Shown: positions 44,830-57,741, counted from the first letter of the stretch. The stretch is 64,000 nucleotides of DNA from Zygnema cylindricum (GCA_037447655.1 JBBHKE010002145.1:51861-115860), one strand, 5' to 3'. The notes: a model not told the origin generated them from the sequence alone. Program-made: numbers and translations.

Positions 44830-45063
44830 TCAGCCGTGGACATCCTCCATAACAAAGTGTTGGAAGGTTGTGCGTCTACAAATGTCACGCAAGGTTTGGC
44901 GACGTTCAAAGTAATTTGATTTTTTACAATTTGGTGCGTCGTCACAGATTGTACACTGTCGACAACCGTCATGGGCATTGTCGACGCATACAATCTTCAC
45001 GCCGTTAAGTGACAACTTCGTTTGGTACACATAGGGACACCCGAAATCCGGGTCCGCCGGATC
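44830..45063 (-). other. Possible Cys-rich coding exon, unrecognised
   Basis: On the minus strand an acceptor-like CTTTGTTTTTTAAAGCAG ends at 45064 and is followed by an open stretch of about 76 codons. It begins with PADPDFGCPYVYQTKLSLNG and includes seven or more Cys (CVDNAHDGCRQCTICDDAPNC and RDIC). Two CxxC pairs suggest a metal-binding or disulfide-rich module. It ends in a stop at about 44830. No donor or partner exons were found and I do not recognise the family. It may be a gene fragment or transposon-borne sequence. Confidence 0.3.
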
Positions 45064-45384
45064 TGCTTTAAAAAACAAAGAAAATTCTCTAAGTTTGAAG
45101 TGCATAGAGACGCACCCTAAGTCTTTCGGTGATAAAGTACCGCCTTTATTTTCAGTGTTGCTTTTGGAATGCAAACATGTCACGTCACGAGCAGCCAGAG
45201 TCCAACACACGTGTGGGGGACCATGTAAACAGAGGAACACTAAATCTGGGGCAGGGAAGACGGCGGTGGGGACAGCAGGGGAGGAAGAAACCGATCCGCT
45301 TCGCTGGCGGTGGCGGGAGGAAAGAATGCAAGAAAGAGTGTCGAAGGAGGCCCAGAATTATGTACGTATTTGGATACATAGACA

Positions 45385-46205
45385 AAGAGGGAGAAGGAGA
45401 GGGAGAGGGAGAGGAAGAGGGAGGGGAAATTTGGGGAGGGGGAACCTCGGCTACCTTTTTGTCCATCAATGCTTTTATTTGTCACACACTGTTTTACTCT
45501 TCTATTCACTCGCTCCTTCTCTCACGTCATGTACTGCTATTCCCTTTTTTATGTATATCCATCACCCTTTCCTGCTCCTCTCTCCTCCTCGCCTTTCTTC
45601 TCCCACCTCCCTCCCTCTCCTTTTTCCACTCCCTCTCACCCCCTCTCCCTCTCACCCCCTCTCCACCTCTTCCTCCCTCCCCGCCCCCCCCCTCCCCCCG
45701 CGCCCCCCAACTCCCCTTTGCAGCTGCCTTTGCCCCTCCCTCCCTGTCCCCCTCCACCCTTTGCCTCCCACGGACCGCTCTCTTCTTGCCTCCGCTCCCC
45801 CCTCCCCCCTATCTCCCTTCTCCATTCTCCATCCCCCTTCTCCCCTCTCCCCCCCTCCGCTTGCCTTTGCCTCTGCAGCACCTCGCGGCTCCTCGGCCCC
45901 TCTCTCCCTCCGGTACCCCCCCCTCCCTCCCTCCCTCCCTTCCTCCCCCCCCACGCAACCCAGGGCTCCTGCCAAGGCGGCGACTCGCACGTGCGAGAAT
46001 GGCGAGAGGAGTCCGCGGCAGCGAGGCGCGCCGGGGGGGGCAGAGAGGGAGGGGAGGGCGGGGAGGCGGGGCGGGGGGGCGAGGGAGAGGACGTTTTCCC
46101 AGAGGGCCGAGGGGGTGCAGCGAGGGCCCGCCTGGGCGCGGTCGGCGGCGCGAGGGGTCGAGGGAGGCGAGGGGAGGCTGCCAGGGCGAGACCGAGGCGG
46201 CGTGA
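45385..46205 (+). repeat. Purine, then pyrimidine, then GC-rich low-complexity block
   Basis: GGGAGA-rich purines (45385-45445) switch to CCTCCC-rich pyrimidines (45560-45960). A GGCGAGG/CGGGGCGG-rich stretch (46000-46205) with CpG and G-tracts follows. Overlapping open frames of 200-450 codons on both strands are low-complexity Pro/Ser/Arg/Gly and are not called as genes. Confidence 0.8.
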
Positions 46206-46447
46206 CGTGGCGCGCGGCCGAACCAGGGGAAACGACAATCGCAAGTACGGACGGCAGTTGCAGGATGCCGCCAACTGTACTTCGGTCTCCGTACTATATT
46301 CGTACGGCGCACGACTGCCCGACGCCTGTCCTTTCGGCGCCCTGCCAGGGCGAGCAGGTGGCATGCGCCACAGTCCGTACAGCAGCAGTCTGGCGGCCGG
46401 GCCAAGGACGGCGGCGAGACTTCTGCTGTACGGAGGGCCACTCGCGC

Positions 46448-46667
46448 TACACCGCCAATCGCTATTAGCGTAGAAGTTTCTTTAGCGCATACGAATAATT
46501 AGCGTGGTTTACGCTAATTGGGAATTTGGAAATTTTGGAAGAAATCGATTACTCTAATTAGGAATTAGGGTTTTTTTAAATAGTGTGGATAATTCTATTT
46601 GAGAATAAATAAAAAAAAAAGCGGGACGGGATTAGCGTACACAACGCTAATAGCGATTGGCGGTGTA
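46448..46667 (-). mobile_element. TA-flanked MITE, family A, copy 2
   Basis: A 216-bp element between TA dinucleotides, the inverted counterpart of 3732-3951 with the same length and almost the same sequence (CGCTAATTGGGAATTTGG, GGGACGGGATTAGCG). The equal length and low divergence suggest relatively recent mobility of the family. Confidence 0.9.
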
Positions 46668-48290
46668 CCTCTTCACATCCACGTGGCAGCGCATCTGACA
46701 AGCGTGACGCCGCATTCGTGACGGCCTATGGCCACCGAAACAAGCGGCGCCTCGTGCTGCCGCCGACCGCGGCAATTTAGAATCGGAATCAGCTCTCCAC
46801 TCACACTCTTCAACCAATGAGACGCCGCCGCGTGGGCATGTCCAAGCCGTACAATCGGGCGACGCTCAAAGTTTCGCGAAAGGTACAGTAGAGAAAAAAA
46901 CGCGGAGGTTCCCAAACACGGTCCCCCACGCTTTTCCACTGTCGTTGTCGCACTACGCGTGTCACGTTTCTTCACTCTTTTCTTGTTGCGGAGTATTGAA
47001 TTTATTTTCCTTCTGCTGCACCGCGCTACGTGACACCTTCAAGTGCTGTGGACCCGACCGACATTCGTTCCGGACTTCCGACTTCCTAAGCGGTGCCGCC
47101 GGTCCGTCTAACTTTTTGCGCAGCTCTGCCTTTCAAATTGTGGCCGCTTGTCGTTAGTGCGGCTGACCGGGATTGGGAATCTTCCGCGGGTACGACTCCT
47201 CACGATTTGATTTCTTCGTTCGAGTGGAGGGTCGACTCGGGGGCGCGGAAAGAAGGTGGGGGAAAGAGCCAAAAAAAACAAAACAAAGAGCCGGAGAAGC
47301 TCGCGGGACAAAGGTCTATAAACGACAAAACGTGAAGCAGGTAAACAACACGTGTGAGGTAATTTTTGTGCTCAGTGCGTCTGACTATCTGGGAAATGTT
47401 GCCCGTGGTAACTATTTTTTACGGAAGTTTAGCTGTTTTAGGGGAAAAGCAAGTAGGTTTTGCCCGGGAAAAAAGTAAGTAGAGCAGCAGGGAGATTTTG
47501 AGGGAAAAGGTGATGTTGTGGGTGACATTGTGTTCGGGAAAAACATCGTTCGCAGGTTCCTGCTTCCACCACGCTATTTACGGCGAGCGTTACACGCGGA
47601 AGCAGCAGCCACTCGGGCAAGGCCGCGTGGCGGATCCTCATGAATCCTTTGCGGCCGAGTGAGTGCTGACAGAGGAAGAAGCGCTCCGCCATCACTCGAG
47701 CATTTCTGCGCATCACTTCATTTCTGCGAGTGTCTCACATCACTTCCGTACAGCATGTCACGTCTTTACATCGCTCCAGCATAACATTTTTGCACCTTGC
47801 TAAGACACATGTCTGTTTGTCATCTTTCTGTCCATCACTTCTGCATCACTTCTGTGCGTCACTTCTTGACATCGCTTCGGCTTATCTGCACATCACTCTA
47901 TCTGCACAGAAATTTAGCACAGCACTTCCTGCAGAGCATTTCCACACATCACACTTCTTCGCATACTTTTTTACATCACCTCTGCAAATCAGTTCTGCAG
48001 ATCAGTTCTGCGCATCACTTCTGCACATCATTTTTTCACACTTATGAAACTGCGAGACTTCCCTTTCAGCCTGTTTACCCTCTTCTTTCTCCGGTTTCTG
48101 TGCAGACAAGTTGGACCTGTTGCTGTTCCTCGCCGTCCTTCTCTTCTGCACATCGACCGCTGTAGCCACAAAACTGAACAAATTTGAGAGTAGGCTGTCC
48201 GTCAGCCCTCCATTGTCGCTATTATGGAAGTGAATTTCAACCAGAGACTCGTTTCCCAAACAGGCTCGCTTTCTGTGTGGTTATTTTGCA
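46668..48290. other. Upstream region of the LRR gene; start exon not resolved
   Basis: CpG-rich at 46680-47200, then a degenerate repeat. A hydrophobic signal-peptide-like stretch (LLLFLAVLLFCTSTAVA) is encoded at about 48111-48165 after an acceptor-like TTTCTGTGCAG. A GTAGGC donor follows at 48190, but its phase does not join to the LRR frame. An alternative ATG at 48044 starts MKLRDFPFSLFTLFFLRF. The first exon of the LRR gene is probably here but cannot be fixed. Confidence 0.4.
47700..48035 (+). repeat. Degenerate CATCACTTCTGC repeat
   Basis: About fifteen imperfect (A/G)CATCACTTCTG or CATCAGTTCTGC words at roughly 16-25 bp spacing, just upstream of the LRR gene. Confidence 0.7.
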
Positions 48291-48291
48291 G

Positions 48292-51200
48292 CCCAAGCTG
48301 TTTTCCAAACTTATTGGGGCTCAATCGGGCACAGAAATCGTCCTTCTGGATCTGAAAAGCGGCTTGATTGGCCCGGCCACGCAGGGATGGAGCGCTTCGC
48401 TCAGGAACTGCTCACAGTTCAAAGGCATCACATGCAACAACATCGGTCGAATCACACAATTGTGAGTGCCTTTGAGTTTTTTTTCCTGGTTTCCTTGATA
48501 GCAGGGTGGTCACACTGCATGTTTGGTTCCCTGAATAAAATTCACTACGAGAGATGCTTCCTTGAATTGGGCAAAAATTTTGACACCTCTCTCTAGTCGC
48601 TGAATTTTGCGCAGATAACTTTTTTGCATCTGTTCAAACTTGACTCAGATTTCTTTTCCTGTCACAACTGAAATCATCCCCTAAAAATTGTAGTTATGCA
48701 GAAACAGTGTGGAGTTATTTGGATTTAAAACCTCGTAATTATTCACCACAGTAATGTTGAACACAACTATTTTTGTAGGGGTGACATAAATTTTCGAAGG
48801 ATGTACTATTTCGTAAATTAGAGAAGAAGGGAAATGTGAAGGGATGCTTGCAGTCCCAATACTATTAGCTGGTTTTCAATCCTATCGTTTCTTTCCACAG
48901 TTAGGCTGGTTATACTTTCGAAAATTACTCATATTTTGTAAGTAAATCCTGAGTAATTATACACTTGGTACAATTCTTTGAGTAATCATATGTAATTTTC
49001 GATAGTGTAACCAGCTGCTATATGAAATGAAAGCCTGCAGAACTTTAAAAACCACATGACCAAAAACAAGGTGGTGAAATATGCAAAATTGTCTTAAACT
49101 ATTGAACTAGAAGTCATAGCAGCGGACAGAATACAGAAAAGCACAGATAAGAAAAAGGCAAATAAAATAAATGCCAAGATGATTAAAAAAAGGTTGAAAA
49201 TTACAATGAGAGAAGGCTAAAATAGTAACTGAGAGTCTCACGTAGTGACATCGTTCAGGCTGTTGCAGCCCATGTGATCCCGAAGGGTCACTTGGCTCTT
49301 CCTAAGATAGGACGAAAGGGCAAGGTATCCTTTTGTGAGAAAAACAATCAAATCTAAAAACTGAAACAGGAATCTAAAACTGAATCTGAGACAGAGGTAC
49401 GGAGAGAGATCACGAGAACTAGAATTCTAAACTACGTTATCTAACACTGAGTCTAATAAACTAACTGAGTTTGGAGCAAGGGATAATTTAGGAAGAAGTA
49501 AGAATTCCACCATAAACTTTGTGATAACTTCTCTTCAAGAAAAAAAGTATCCAGCGAAAAGAGAATGCGCCTTGTTTGTGTTCACCAAACCACAAACAAG
49601 TTCACACTGGAAACAAAGTCGTTTCATTGCCTGGCTCATGCTGATGTACATTTCTTTTTTTTTCTTTCGGGCAGGGCCCTTCCTCATAGCCGCCTGAGCG
49701 GCTCTCTTCGCCCCTCCATCGGCAACCTCACCTACCTCACTTTGTTGTACGGCTCTTCTCCCCCTTTTCTTTGAACCGGAATTAGTGTGGATGAAAACGT
49801 TGCGCTTGTGTAACAGTATGTAGTGTGAGTCAAAACCTTGTCTGACAGGAAATAGTGTGGATGAAAAGCTTTTGGTCTTGTCAACAGGATGTAGTGTGGA
49901 TCAAATCCTCTTGGATAGCACTCTTGCAAACAGGAGTTAGTGTGGTCATGGGAATAACCGCAGAAACAGTGCCTTGAAAAGCATCAAACGGCTTTTTGAA
50001 GTTCTTGTAGATTATTAATATAAAAGACTGTCCAAACTGCAGCTGCCCTTACATTGTGAGAAATTTCAGGAACGAATCTACCATTTGGTGTCGTTTTACT
50101 TTCCGAACTTGTAGCTGTCGAGTCATTTCATTAATCATTTTCTTGACGGATGTTGCAAAAACCTGTCATAAAATCTAAAAAACCTGTCACATCTGACTTA
50201 TGATCCTCAGTAAATCTACAAAAAAAACATCCCACATTTCTTTCTTGTTCGACTTCCACAAAATTCTGTTAATTTTTTTGCCCACCTTGTGCTTTCCGTA
50301 TTCTATTTTCGACTTTGATTATCCTCTGCCAATTCCTTTAGCTGAAATTTGTCGACTCTCCCTGACTTTCAGGGACCTGAGAAAAAATCAAATTTCCGGA
50401 GGAATCCCGTGGACCATCGTCAAGAGCAAAATACTTTCTAAAATGTGAGTCGGTTCAAAATTGTGACATCTGTCACCAAACTGCTATTTGTACATGGCAG
50501 GACAAAACTGGGAAAAAAAAAACCTTAACTGAAAATAGTACTATGGCGGGTGGTGGGCCCCACAGAGATCTGTCTTACAATCGATTTACGGGAGAGTTAC
50601 CTCGAATCGATTTACTGAATCAACTCTGGGTTTTGTAGGTAGCTAAAAACCCAAGAAGAAAAGAAGAATGTGGAAAGGAAAAAGAGTTTTTTTGTTTCTT
50701 TAGTTTGAGCAATTTATTGTTCGTTTATTAATTGACTTATATCTTTTTCTGTATAAAGGCACCTGGAGTTCAACGGTCTCTCGGGCAAAATTCCTGCCAA
50801 GATTGGTAACATGATCAACCTTCAATTTTTGTGAGTGGTCCTCTCTCTCGATACCCTTTCCTTCTACACCAACAGCTTCTTTTTTAGGATTGTCTTTTTT
50901 TGAAAACCTTTTCTTTTGTAGTATCTCCTTCTTTTTGGGTAGCCTTTCCCACCCCACACTAAAAACTCATTTTTTTAAATTTTTCTTTTCTTTTTGAACA
51001 CCTTTCCCACTCCACATTAGTAACTTTCTAATCAGTGTTTATTTTCCGGGTAACCTTTCCCACTCCACATTAATAACTTCGTTATTAGTAGCTTCTCATT
51101 CCAATAGCCTTTTCCTCTCCACCCTCTATGTTTTTTTTCAATGTCTTCATTTTGGATATATCCACACTAATAGTGGTTTTGAGGGGACTTGTGATAATTT

Positions 51201-53022
51201 TGTGATCTTTTGGGTTTCAAAACCGAATCTTTGCTTTCAAATAATCTCTCCATCAACTCTCAGCAGTTTCATGGCATTAATGTTTATTTCTCACTCCTTT
51301 CAACGTCTAAGGCCGTACAAACCCTTCGCCCCTTCCCTCTTTTTTCTTTTCCCTCTTTGTTTCTCTTTTTCCTCTGTTTTTCTTTCTCCAGCTCTTCCTC
51401 TCCTTCCCACGCTCTTTCATTACAAGAAAAGAAGATGTAGTAAAAACATTTCGGACCCAAAGAAAGTTCAATGGCAATTTTGAATTATTGTTGGACAGTT
51501 TTTCAGTAGATAATAAGTCGTGCGGTAGTGCCCTATTCCTGACACTTTAATTTACTTCTCGGATAAAACCCTGGATTGTGGATTTATCACTTGCGGTAGC
51601 CCCGATATTTTTTCTCAAGATATGCGAATTTATTTTCTAACTCCTTTTTTGTCTCGTTAATTGTTTTTGAATCGAAACAGAGATCTGTCGAACAACAAAC
51701 TGAGTGGATTGATTCCTACTTCAATAAGCAATCTAAAGAAACTTCAATATGTGTAAGTTCCATTCTTTTTACATAGTTTTTTGTGTTTGTGTTCCTCGCT
51801 TCCTCTCCACAAGATGAATTGATTGCCAAGTGTTAATCAATGAGTTTTGCTAACTTAATGTTAGGGTCTTGAAGCTAATGTATATTCGGATTTGTATCTA
51901 CATCTCTATTTCATTTATCCTTTTTTTTTTCGAATGAACTATTGACAAATGCCTGTTGAAGATGTCACCATGGCTTGCCTTCCCATATTACATTGTTTTG
52001 ACAAATTATTGACCTTTTTGGAAAGTTTTTAATCTAGATTCGTTTTGCATCTGCCACATGGCAGGTATTTGAATGGCAATCAGTTGACAGGACCTCTGCC
52101 TGTCATCCAATCAAAAGAACTCTTCGTCATGTGAGTTTCTCCCTCTTCCCTTTCCTACCCTCTCGTGCCCACTACTTTTTTCACAACTGAGACAGATGAA
52201 AGGACAAGTAGAGATAAAATAAAAAGACAGGAAAGAAGACAAAAAACCCTCATAAACAGAAACCAAAACCTATTAAAATCCAAAATATCCCTCTCTCCCA
52301 TTCCATCTCCTCCCCTCACCCTCCCCTTCCCTCCTCTCCCTCCATCCCTCTCCAGCAACCTCTCCCGCAACCTCCTTTCCGGCGTCCTCCTCTTCTCCCT
52401 CTCCTCCCCTTACGTCGTCTCCGCCGACCTCTCCCTCAACTACCTTCTCGGCCCCGTGACCGTCACACAGGCTGGAAAACGCTTTTGTCCTGTGGGCGCC
52501 AACGACTCCGACGGACTCCGTAAAAACTGCATTCTGCAATCCGTTCTTCCGTCCGGATGCCGGAAGTCACAGCAACGGACGCTTCGCACATGTGACGCCT
52601 TCTGCCGTTTCCGTCAGAAAGGGGGACCGTGTGGTGGAAAAGGGGTGTGCACGCCGGGGAGAGGAGGAGGTTTCTATTGCGAGTGCAGAAAAGGGTATCG
52701 GATTGGGACGGGGAATTGGACGTGTGTGCCGAGTGAGTTTGGAGGGAGAGGGAGGGAGGGAGGGAGGGGAGGAGGGAAGAGGTTTTGTGGTAAGGGAGGG
52801 AAGAGAGAGGAAGAGAGCTTTTGTGGCTTTTTGAGGTTTTGTGGCTTTTTGAGGTTTTGTGGCTTTTTGAGGTTTTGTGGGATAGGGAGAGGGAGAGGGA
52901 GAGGGAGAGGGAAAGGAAGAGGGAGAGGGAGGAGGAAGGTATTGTTTGATACAGGCAATGAGGGTGAATTTATTGTTGGATACGGGTTTGGAAAGGTGAA
53001 GGAAGACTTGGGACTGACTTGA
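48292..53022 (+). CDS. LRR protein with C-terminal Cys-rich EGF-like domain (5' exon missing)
   Basis: Predicted secreted or surface recognition protein of the plant LRR type. Exons: 48292-48461 (LRR N-terminal cap: LLDLKSGLIGPATQGW, NCSQFKGITCNN), 49675-49746, 50373-50444, 50566-50634, 50759-50830, 51681-51752, 52065-52130 and 52356 onward. Each internal exon encodes one repeat (for example DLSNNKLSGLIPTSISNLKK, NGLSGKIPAKIGNM). Every intron falls after the second base of the codon, classic for plant LRR genes. The last exon adds a partial repeat and about ten Cys, including an EGF-like CGGKGVCTPG...FYCECRKGY pattern. The frame stays open to TGA at 53022 through a Gly/Arg-rich, repetitive tail. 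A GTGAGT at 52734 could instead be a donor. No transmembrane segment or kinase domain is visible. Confidence 0.8.
48904..49016 (+). mobile_element. Short foldback MITE in the LRR intron
   Basis: About 112 bp with near-perfect 24-bp inverted ends (GCTGGTTATACTTTCGAAAA and its complement with two mismatches). The target duplication is unclear. It lies in the intron between the N-cap exon and the first repeat exon. Confidence 0.7.
49795..49945 (+). repeat. Degenerate intronic repeat (AACAG-TGTAGTGTG)
   Basis: Four units of about 38-50 bp with ACAG(G/T)A(T/A)(G/T)TAGTGTG(G/A) followed by TGAAAA or TCAAA(A/T)CC(T). Confidence 0.65.
50930..51125 (+). repeat. ~65-bp intronic repeat (CCTTTCCCACTCCACATTA)
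   Basis: Units with (G/A)(T/C)A(G/A)CCTTTCCCAC(T/C)CCACA(T/C)TA recur at about 50938, 50998 and 51049, with a weaker fourth at 51105. Confidence 0.7.
52735..52935 (+). repeat. GGGAGA purine tract with 18-bp repeat
   Basis: GGGAGGGAGG and GGGAGAGG words enclose three exact TTTTGTGGCTTTTTGAGG units (52818-52874). If translated the repeat gives CGFLRF three times. It may mark where true coding sequence ends. Confidence 0.8.
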
Positions 53023-54480
53023 GGGGTGGTGTGGATGGTGGGGCGGGAGCAGAGTCTTAAGAGGAAAGCGTGAAAAGTGGTGAAGTAGGGGGAGGGGGAG
53101 GAACTGCTGAAGGAGGAGAAAAAATTACTGTTGTGTGGTGTCTTTGTGTTATTGTTGTAACGCGTTTTAATATTTATTATTTAACTTCTCAATGGGTAAT
53201 GGAGTAGGTGCTGGGTATGATAAAACTCCTGTTTTCCAGGTTGCGGCTGTGAAATACAAAACTCACTTTTATTTTTTTTGTAACTTTGTTTATTAGCTGT
53301 TAATCTTAAGTGGGGTATTTTTTGTAGCGAGGCAATGAAATTATTATTTTTTCTCCGTATATTGTTTCATCATAATGGGTCAAATTTATGTACTAAATTT
53401 TTAAAGCTGAATAAATTGCCGGATCACATAAGCCTTTTTGAGTATTTACACCTCTTCTGTCTCTTCACCCACCTTCAAATTTTAGTTTCATATTGATGGA
53501 GCGTGGTTGACGAATATAATGTTAATGTTTTGATTTACAATGCCAGGCAAGATGCCCTGTGAGTGTTGAGAATCCTTCTACAGCAGAAGGCAACAATCTG
53601 TTGGAGTTGTTATGTTGATGTCTGATTGGATATGTCTCAGCTCCTGAAGGTTTCCCCCAGAAGTTGTCAGAAATAGGTTTCAATTTTTCCCATTGTTGAC
53701 ACTTTCACTTATGTAGAAATCTTGCATTTTATTTTTTCCAATTCTAATCGTACATAAACATTAAAAAAATTGTTTTTTTTTTTTTTTTTTTACCTGACAA
53801 ATTTCTTTGAAATTCACATCGTCACAGCAATTAATTCAAAATGATAGCATCTCGATAAAAAATGCAGCACATTAATCGTTGAAGTCATTGCAAAGAAAAT
53901 TGCAGGGGATTACCATGGACATGGCATGTACATTGTAACCCTTCTTTCCTGCATTTCCACACCACATGCAAATTGTTGACTTGTATCACACTAAGTTCAC
54001 ATTTTGTCTTATGAAGTGCCAAACAACCGAAATAAATATGCTGTGTATATTTCAGTTTGAGATTACCTTAAAACACTTACTGAGCTAGGCTTGCAATTGG
54101 CAAAGGACTTGACAACGAGTTGGCTTATCTCTTATCTGCACTTTGATTGATAATATCTTAGTCGGACCTATGTTTGATTATGTGATGGTGCTGACAAAAG
54201 GATTGCGCATTACTGAAAAGAGGACATATGCTAGAAGTAGTCCTTTAACATAAGGGCAATTTTGTCCCATCACAAACTACTACAGATTGCACCATATATA
54301 ATCCTCGATCTTACAAGTGCTAATACCACAACCTCGAGGCTCTTTCAGCTACATTAGGCGATTTCAAGCTACGACTACATACACATCTATGCGGCAATAA
54401 CTACCGCCATGGCGGCAACCACGACGTCTAGACTACTATGCTATCCAAACCAGAAAATACAGTTTCCTAGGAGCAAGCAG
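53023..54480. other. Intergenic region between convergent LRR and translocator genes
   Basis: No gene recognised. AATAAA-like signals lie near 53410 (plus). The region serves as 3' flank for both genes. It includes a T-run at 53770-53790. Confidence 0.45.
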
Positions 54481-57400
54481 CTAGGCACTCTTAGGCTTTG
54501 CTGCTTTCACTCGTGAGTAGCCAAACACTCCCAGAAGAGCAATTCCGGTACCTGCAGACACATGGAGATAGATTCTGTTAAGAGTATCTTTAACTGACTG
54601 CAACCTTTTCAACCAGCAAATTTTAAGAGACTGGATTCACTACCAGTACTGAAAACAAGCCTCTCACCAATGCCATTAATAGGAGAGACTGGCGTCTTGA
54701 AGAATAGAACCGATGTCACGATGACAATGACACGCTTCACACAGTTGCCCACGGAGTGTGTGACAGGCGACACACGCTGCAAGATCATGTAGGACACCTG
54801 CACCCACCACCGGCAATCCTCCGCTTAGGCTTCGATTGCGGAGAATCTTCAGTATTCCTCTGAATGGGCTTTGTGGGATTGCGTTCCATTGGTTTTCTCA
54901 GGTTTTGAAACAGTGAGCTATACTATATAAAATGTGGGTTTTGTATGATTGTGCATCTTTTGTTTTCTCACGTTCTGAAACAGTAAAATAAAACATGCTT
55001 ATACTGTTACACAGGCCATGGAAAAGCAGAGTACCTGCTGATATGAGTGAAAGCACACCCCGGTGATTAAAGCCCTTGTGATAACTTGATTGACATTAAG
55101 CCCCTGCAAACCCGCACCCCATTGCAAGCACATTTTTGGATTATCTTGCAATAATGACCAAAAAACAAAACCACGTAAAACCATCCTGGTTTAATCTCCA
55201 TATAGAGCAACGTGGAACTGTTCATATGGTATAGGCTGAGGCGTGATTGTTGTCTCCTTAAAGAATAACAACACCACTGGATAGTCAGTCTTCCGAGGTG
55301 CTGAAAGGGAGTACAAGAAAGAATTAACGCCACACATAAATTTCCATGTCTCAGAAAAATATCCATACCTGAGAAGCCAGGAGTTCGGGGGTAAACTTCA
55401 CGCCTTCTGTAATAAGTGTTACAGGGAGGAGGAGGAAGAAAGAGAGGACAGTGATGACGGAGAACAGGTTGATATTGTCCAGAGAGCCCTGTTTTCAAAA
55501 CGAGAAAGGAAAAATATGTTGATGCAATAGACAAATTACGCACAGTGATGAACGGCTGTGTCCAAAGCAAGGACAAATATCTTCTTTGACAGAATAATTT
55601 ATGCACCATTATCTTCATTAACAGTCAGCATTGAACAAAATGGCAAATAACAGCCTCGCCAAAAACGTGGCATTCCTCTGATTTCCTGTATATTTCTCCC
55701 AGGTGTACTTGGATTGAGGAGGTGGTCCTACATCTTTCTTCACCATAAACTTTTTGCTGAGAACGTTGCGGGATTGGAAGGTCAAATTGGAGGCCATGGC
55801 ACTAAGAAAACCAGCCCTGCAGTTCAGGCCATGTTTTCAATGTCACAAATCAAGAAAGGTTGATTGTGCAAAAACACAAATATTGCACACATTTCAAGGC
55901 AATTACCGCTCAAACCCTTAAGCTGTAAGATCAAACCACTACCTTATCTGAACCAACTTTAAACCCCTGGCAACTCTTTTAAACCTCCTTTCTGTGCCTC
56001 ATTGAGCGCAAGTCCAACAGCAATTAAAAAAGCTACATAAGCTGTTTTAAAACTTTCGTGAATTATGTACCTTCCCGTTTTCATGTACAAAGTTTCATGG
56101 CGTGTATTGAGGGCGTCTTATCACTTTGAAAAGATGAGAAACAGAAAATAGGAGGGGGCAGAAAGTAAATCCATTACGGACCAATTGAAAGAGGCTTCAG
56201 TTGCAGAAGCCAAAGCAACACCTCCCACGATGGGCACTAGAGCCAATACAACAGGTAGGGTGGGAGCCTGCAAGCCAATCGAACAGCCATTTCATAAAGA
56301 AACACAACAGTCAGAAAACTGTGGATTGGCAATGCAGGATTTGCATTCTCCTTGGGGCAGATGGTAAGCTCAATTAATCACAGTCATGTTTCTCTCTAAG
56401 GAGGGCTGTTAAATAGAAAAGAGCTGGTTGAAGGGGGCATGAATGAGTGCCTCCTCGCTGTAATGCAGAGGAAGAAGAGAACAAAACACTAGATATGGAC
56501 CCACTTGTGCCCAGATGTTTTGGACTTCTATCCAGCTAAAAACATTGCTAGGCTCTTCGAGATAAACAGCTTGTCAAACTCTTCAATGGGTTAATCTGAA
56601 GCAAGCATTCCATAATCAACACGTCCAAATAGAGGTCTCTTAAAGGGCCTGGTAGCACTGCATACATCTCCCAGCACAAGAGCAGAAAGCAGGACGGAGA
56701 AGAAGGGCTCCAAAGCTTTGATAGTGTGTGTGAAAGAAACCGCCACTTTGCCCAAGCTCATGTTGGTAAATAGGTTTCCCAGAGTGTGAACAGCTGCCAG
56801 GGGGAGAATGCCAACCAGCTGCAGCACCACGCACATCACAACAAACACAATGAGAATACTTCATAAAGAAACAAATTTGAGCTGCAATGTCAATCTTGCG
56901 CTGATCAGTGTCACACCAAAATGTCCTTGAATATGCTTGTCACTTACAACACAAGGGTTGAGAAGTGAGGCCAAATGTTTGATCTTATTAAATTCTACCA
57001 CGAAAGCTATCATTCCACATCATTCCTACTCTTGAAGGGGGAATAGAACGCCATTTCTCCCCAAAAAACAGGCATGCAAATTCCCTCAAATTCACAAATC
57101 CACCAGATGTGCATTATTTGACAAGTAGAAGCAAAAGCATTATTTCACTTTATACAATATCTTTAAAATCTTGAACCAAAATGTCAGTCAATCTCATTCT
57201 GTATGCCTAAGGTGCAAATTAAATGTACTGACATACAGATATCTGTTTCACTGAGAGAGCAACAATTTCACAGCATCTCACATTACACACATCCAGTGAA
57301 CTACATCATTCAACAACTAATTCTCCAGGTTCTGGAACTGCAACCGTAACCTTACCCATTCTGTTCCGTATATTACCAGAATTATTGAATTTAATTCGCT

Positions 57401-57741
57401 TAGTTTGTTGCCAATATAGTTTTAAAATCTTAAAAAGGAACTATCATTAGATGCTCATGCATTGATCTATATACATTGTTACACATCCTGACATCCCCGG
57501 GCACATCCTCGCAGTCATAAGCAGTCTCGTCTCACAGGCCAAATATGATGGAAGAGACGAACAACAAGAATAAAGCATGGTGAATGACAATAGTATATAT
57601 ACAGTGATCATACCTGAGACTGAGTCAGCTGGGGCTTCTTGTAAAGACCTGTCCCCCACATCACAAGCACGACCACACTCCCAACCAGGAACTGTATGGA
57701 AGTGATGGTAACAGGGTATGGGAAACCGCGTGACGCTATCT
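54481..57741 (-). CDS. PPT: Plastid phosphoenolpyruvate/phosphate-type translocator, N-terminus not in view
   Basis: Inner-envelope antiporter of the triose-phosphate/phosphate translocator family, exchanging a phosphorylated C3 compound for phosphate. The PPT type imports phosphoenolpyruvate for the shikimate pathway. Exons on the minus strand, in order: 57741-57614 (start approximate), 56818-56666, 56267-56182, 55816-55732, 55488-55369, 55103-55035, 54797-54668 and 54551-54481. All join in phase and end at TAG. Motifs: [39 protein letters not shown] followed by [78 protein letters not shown] and GVFGYSRVK. The TIKALEPFF and SVGNCVKR lysine/arginine segments are the substrate-site regions. 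Transit peptide and first membrane helices must lie further right but were not found. PPT rather than TPT or GPT is judged from the C-terminal sequence. Confidence 0.86.

Noticed and set aside
45095-46473. Open frames of up to 457 codons on both strands
   Set aside because: They lie in purine, pyrimidine and GC-rich simple sequence, overlap in several frames and have no domains; composition explains them.
48044-48185. A short secreted peptide gene (MKLRDFPFSLFTLFFLRF...)
   Set aside because: Could be the LRR start exon, but the frame does not join the N-cap exon; the evidence is too weak for a separate gene.
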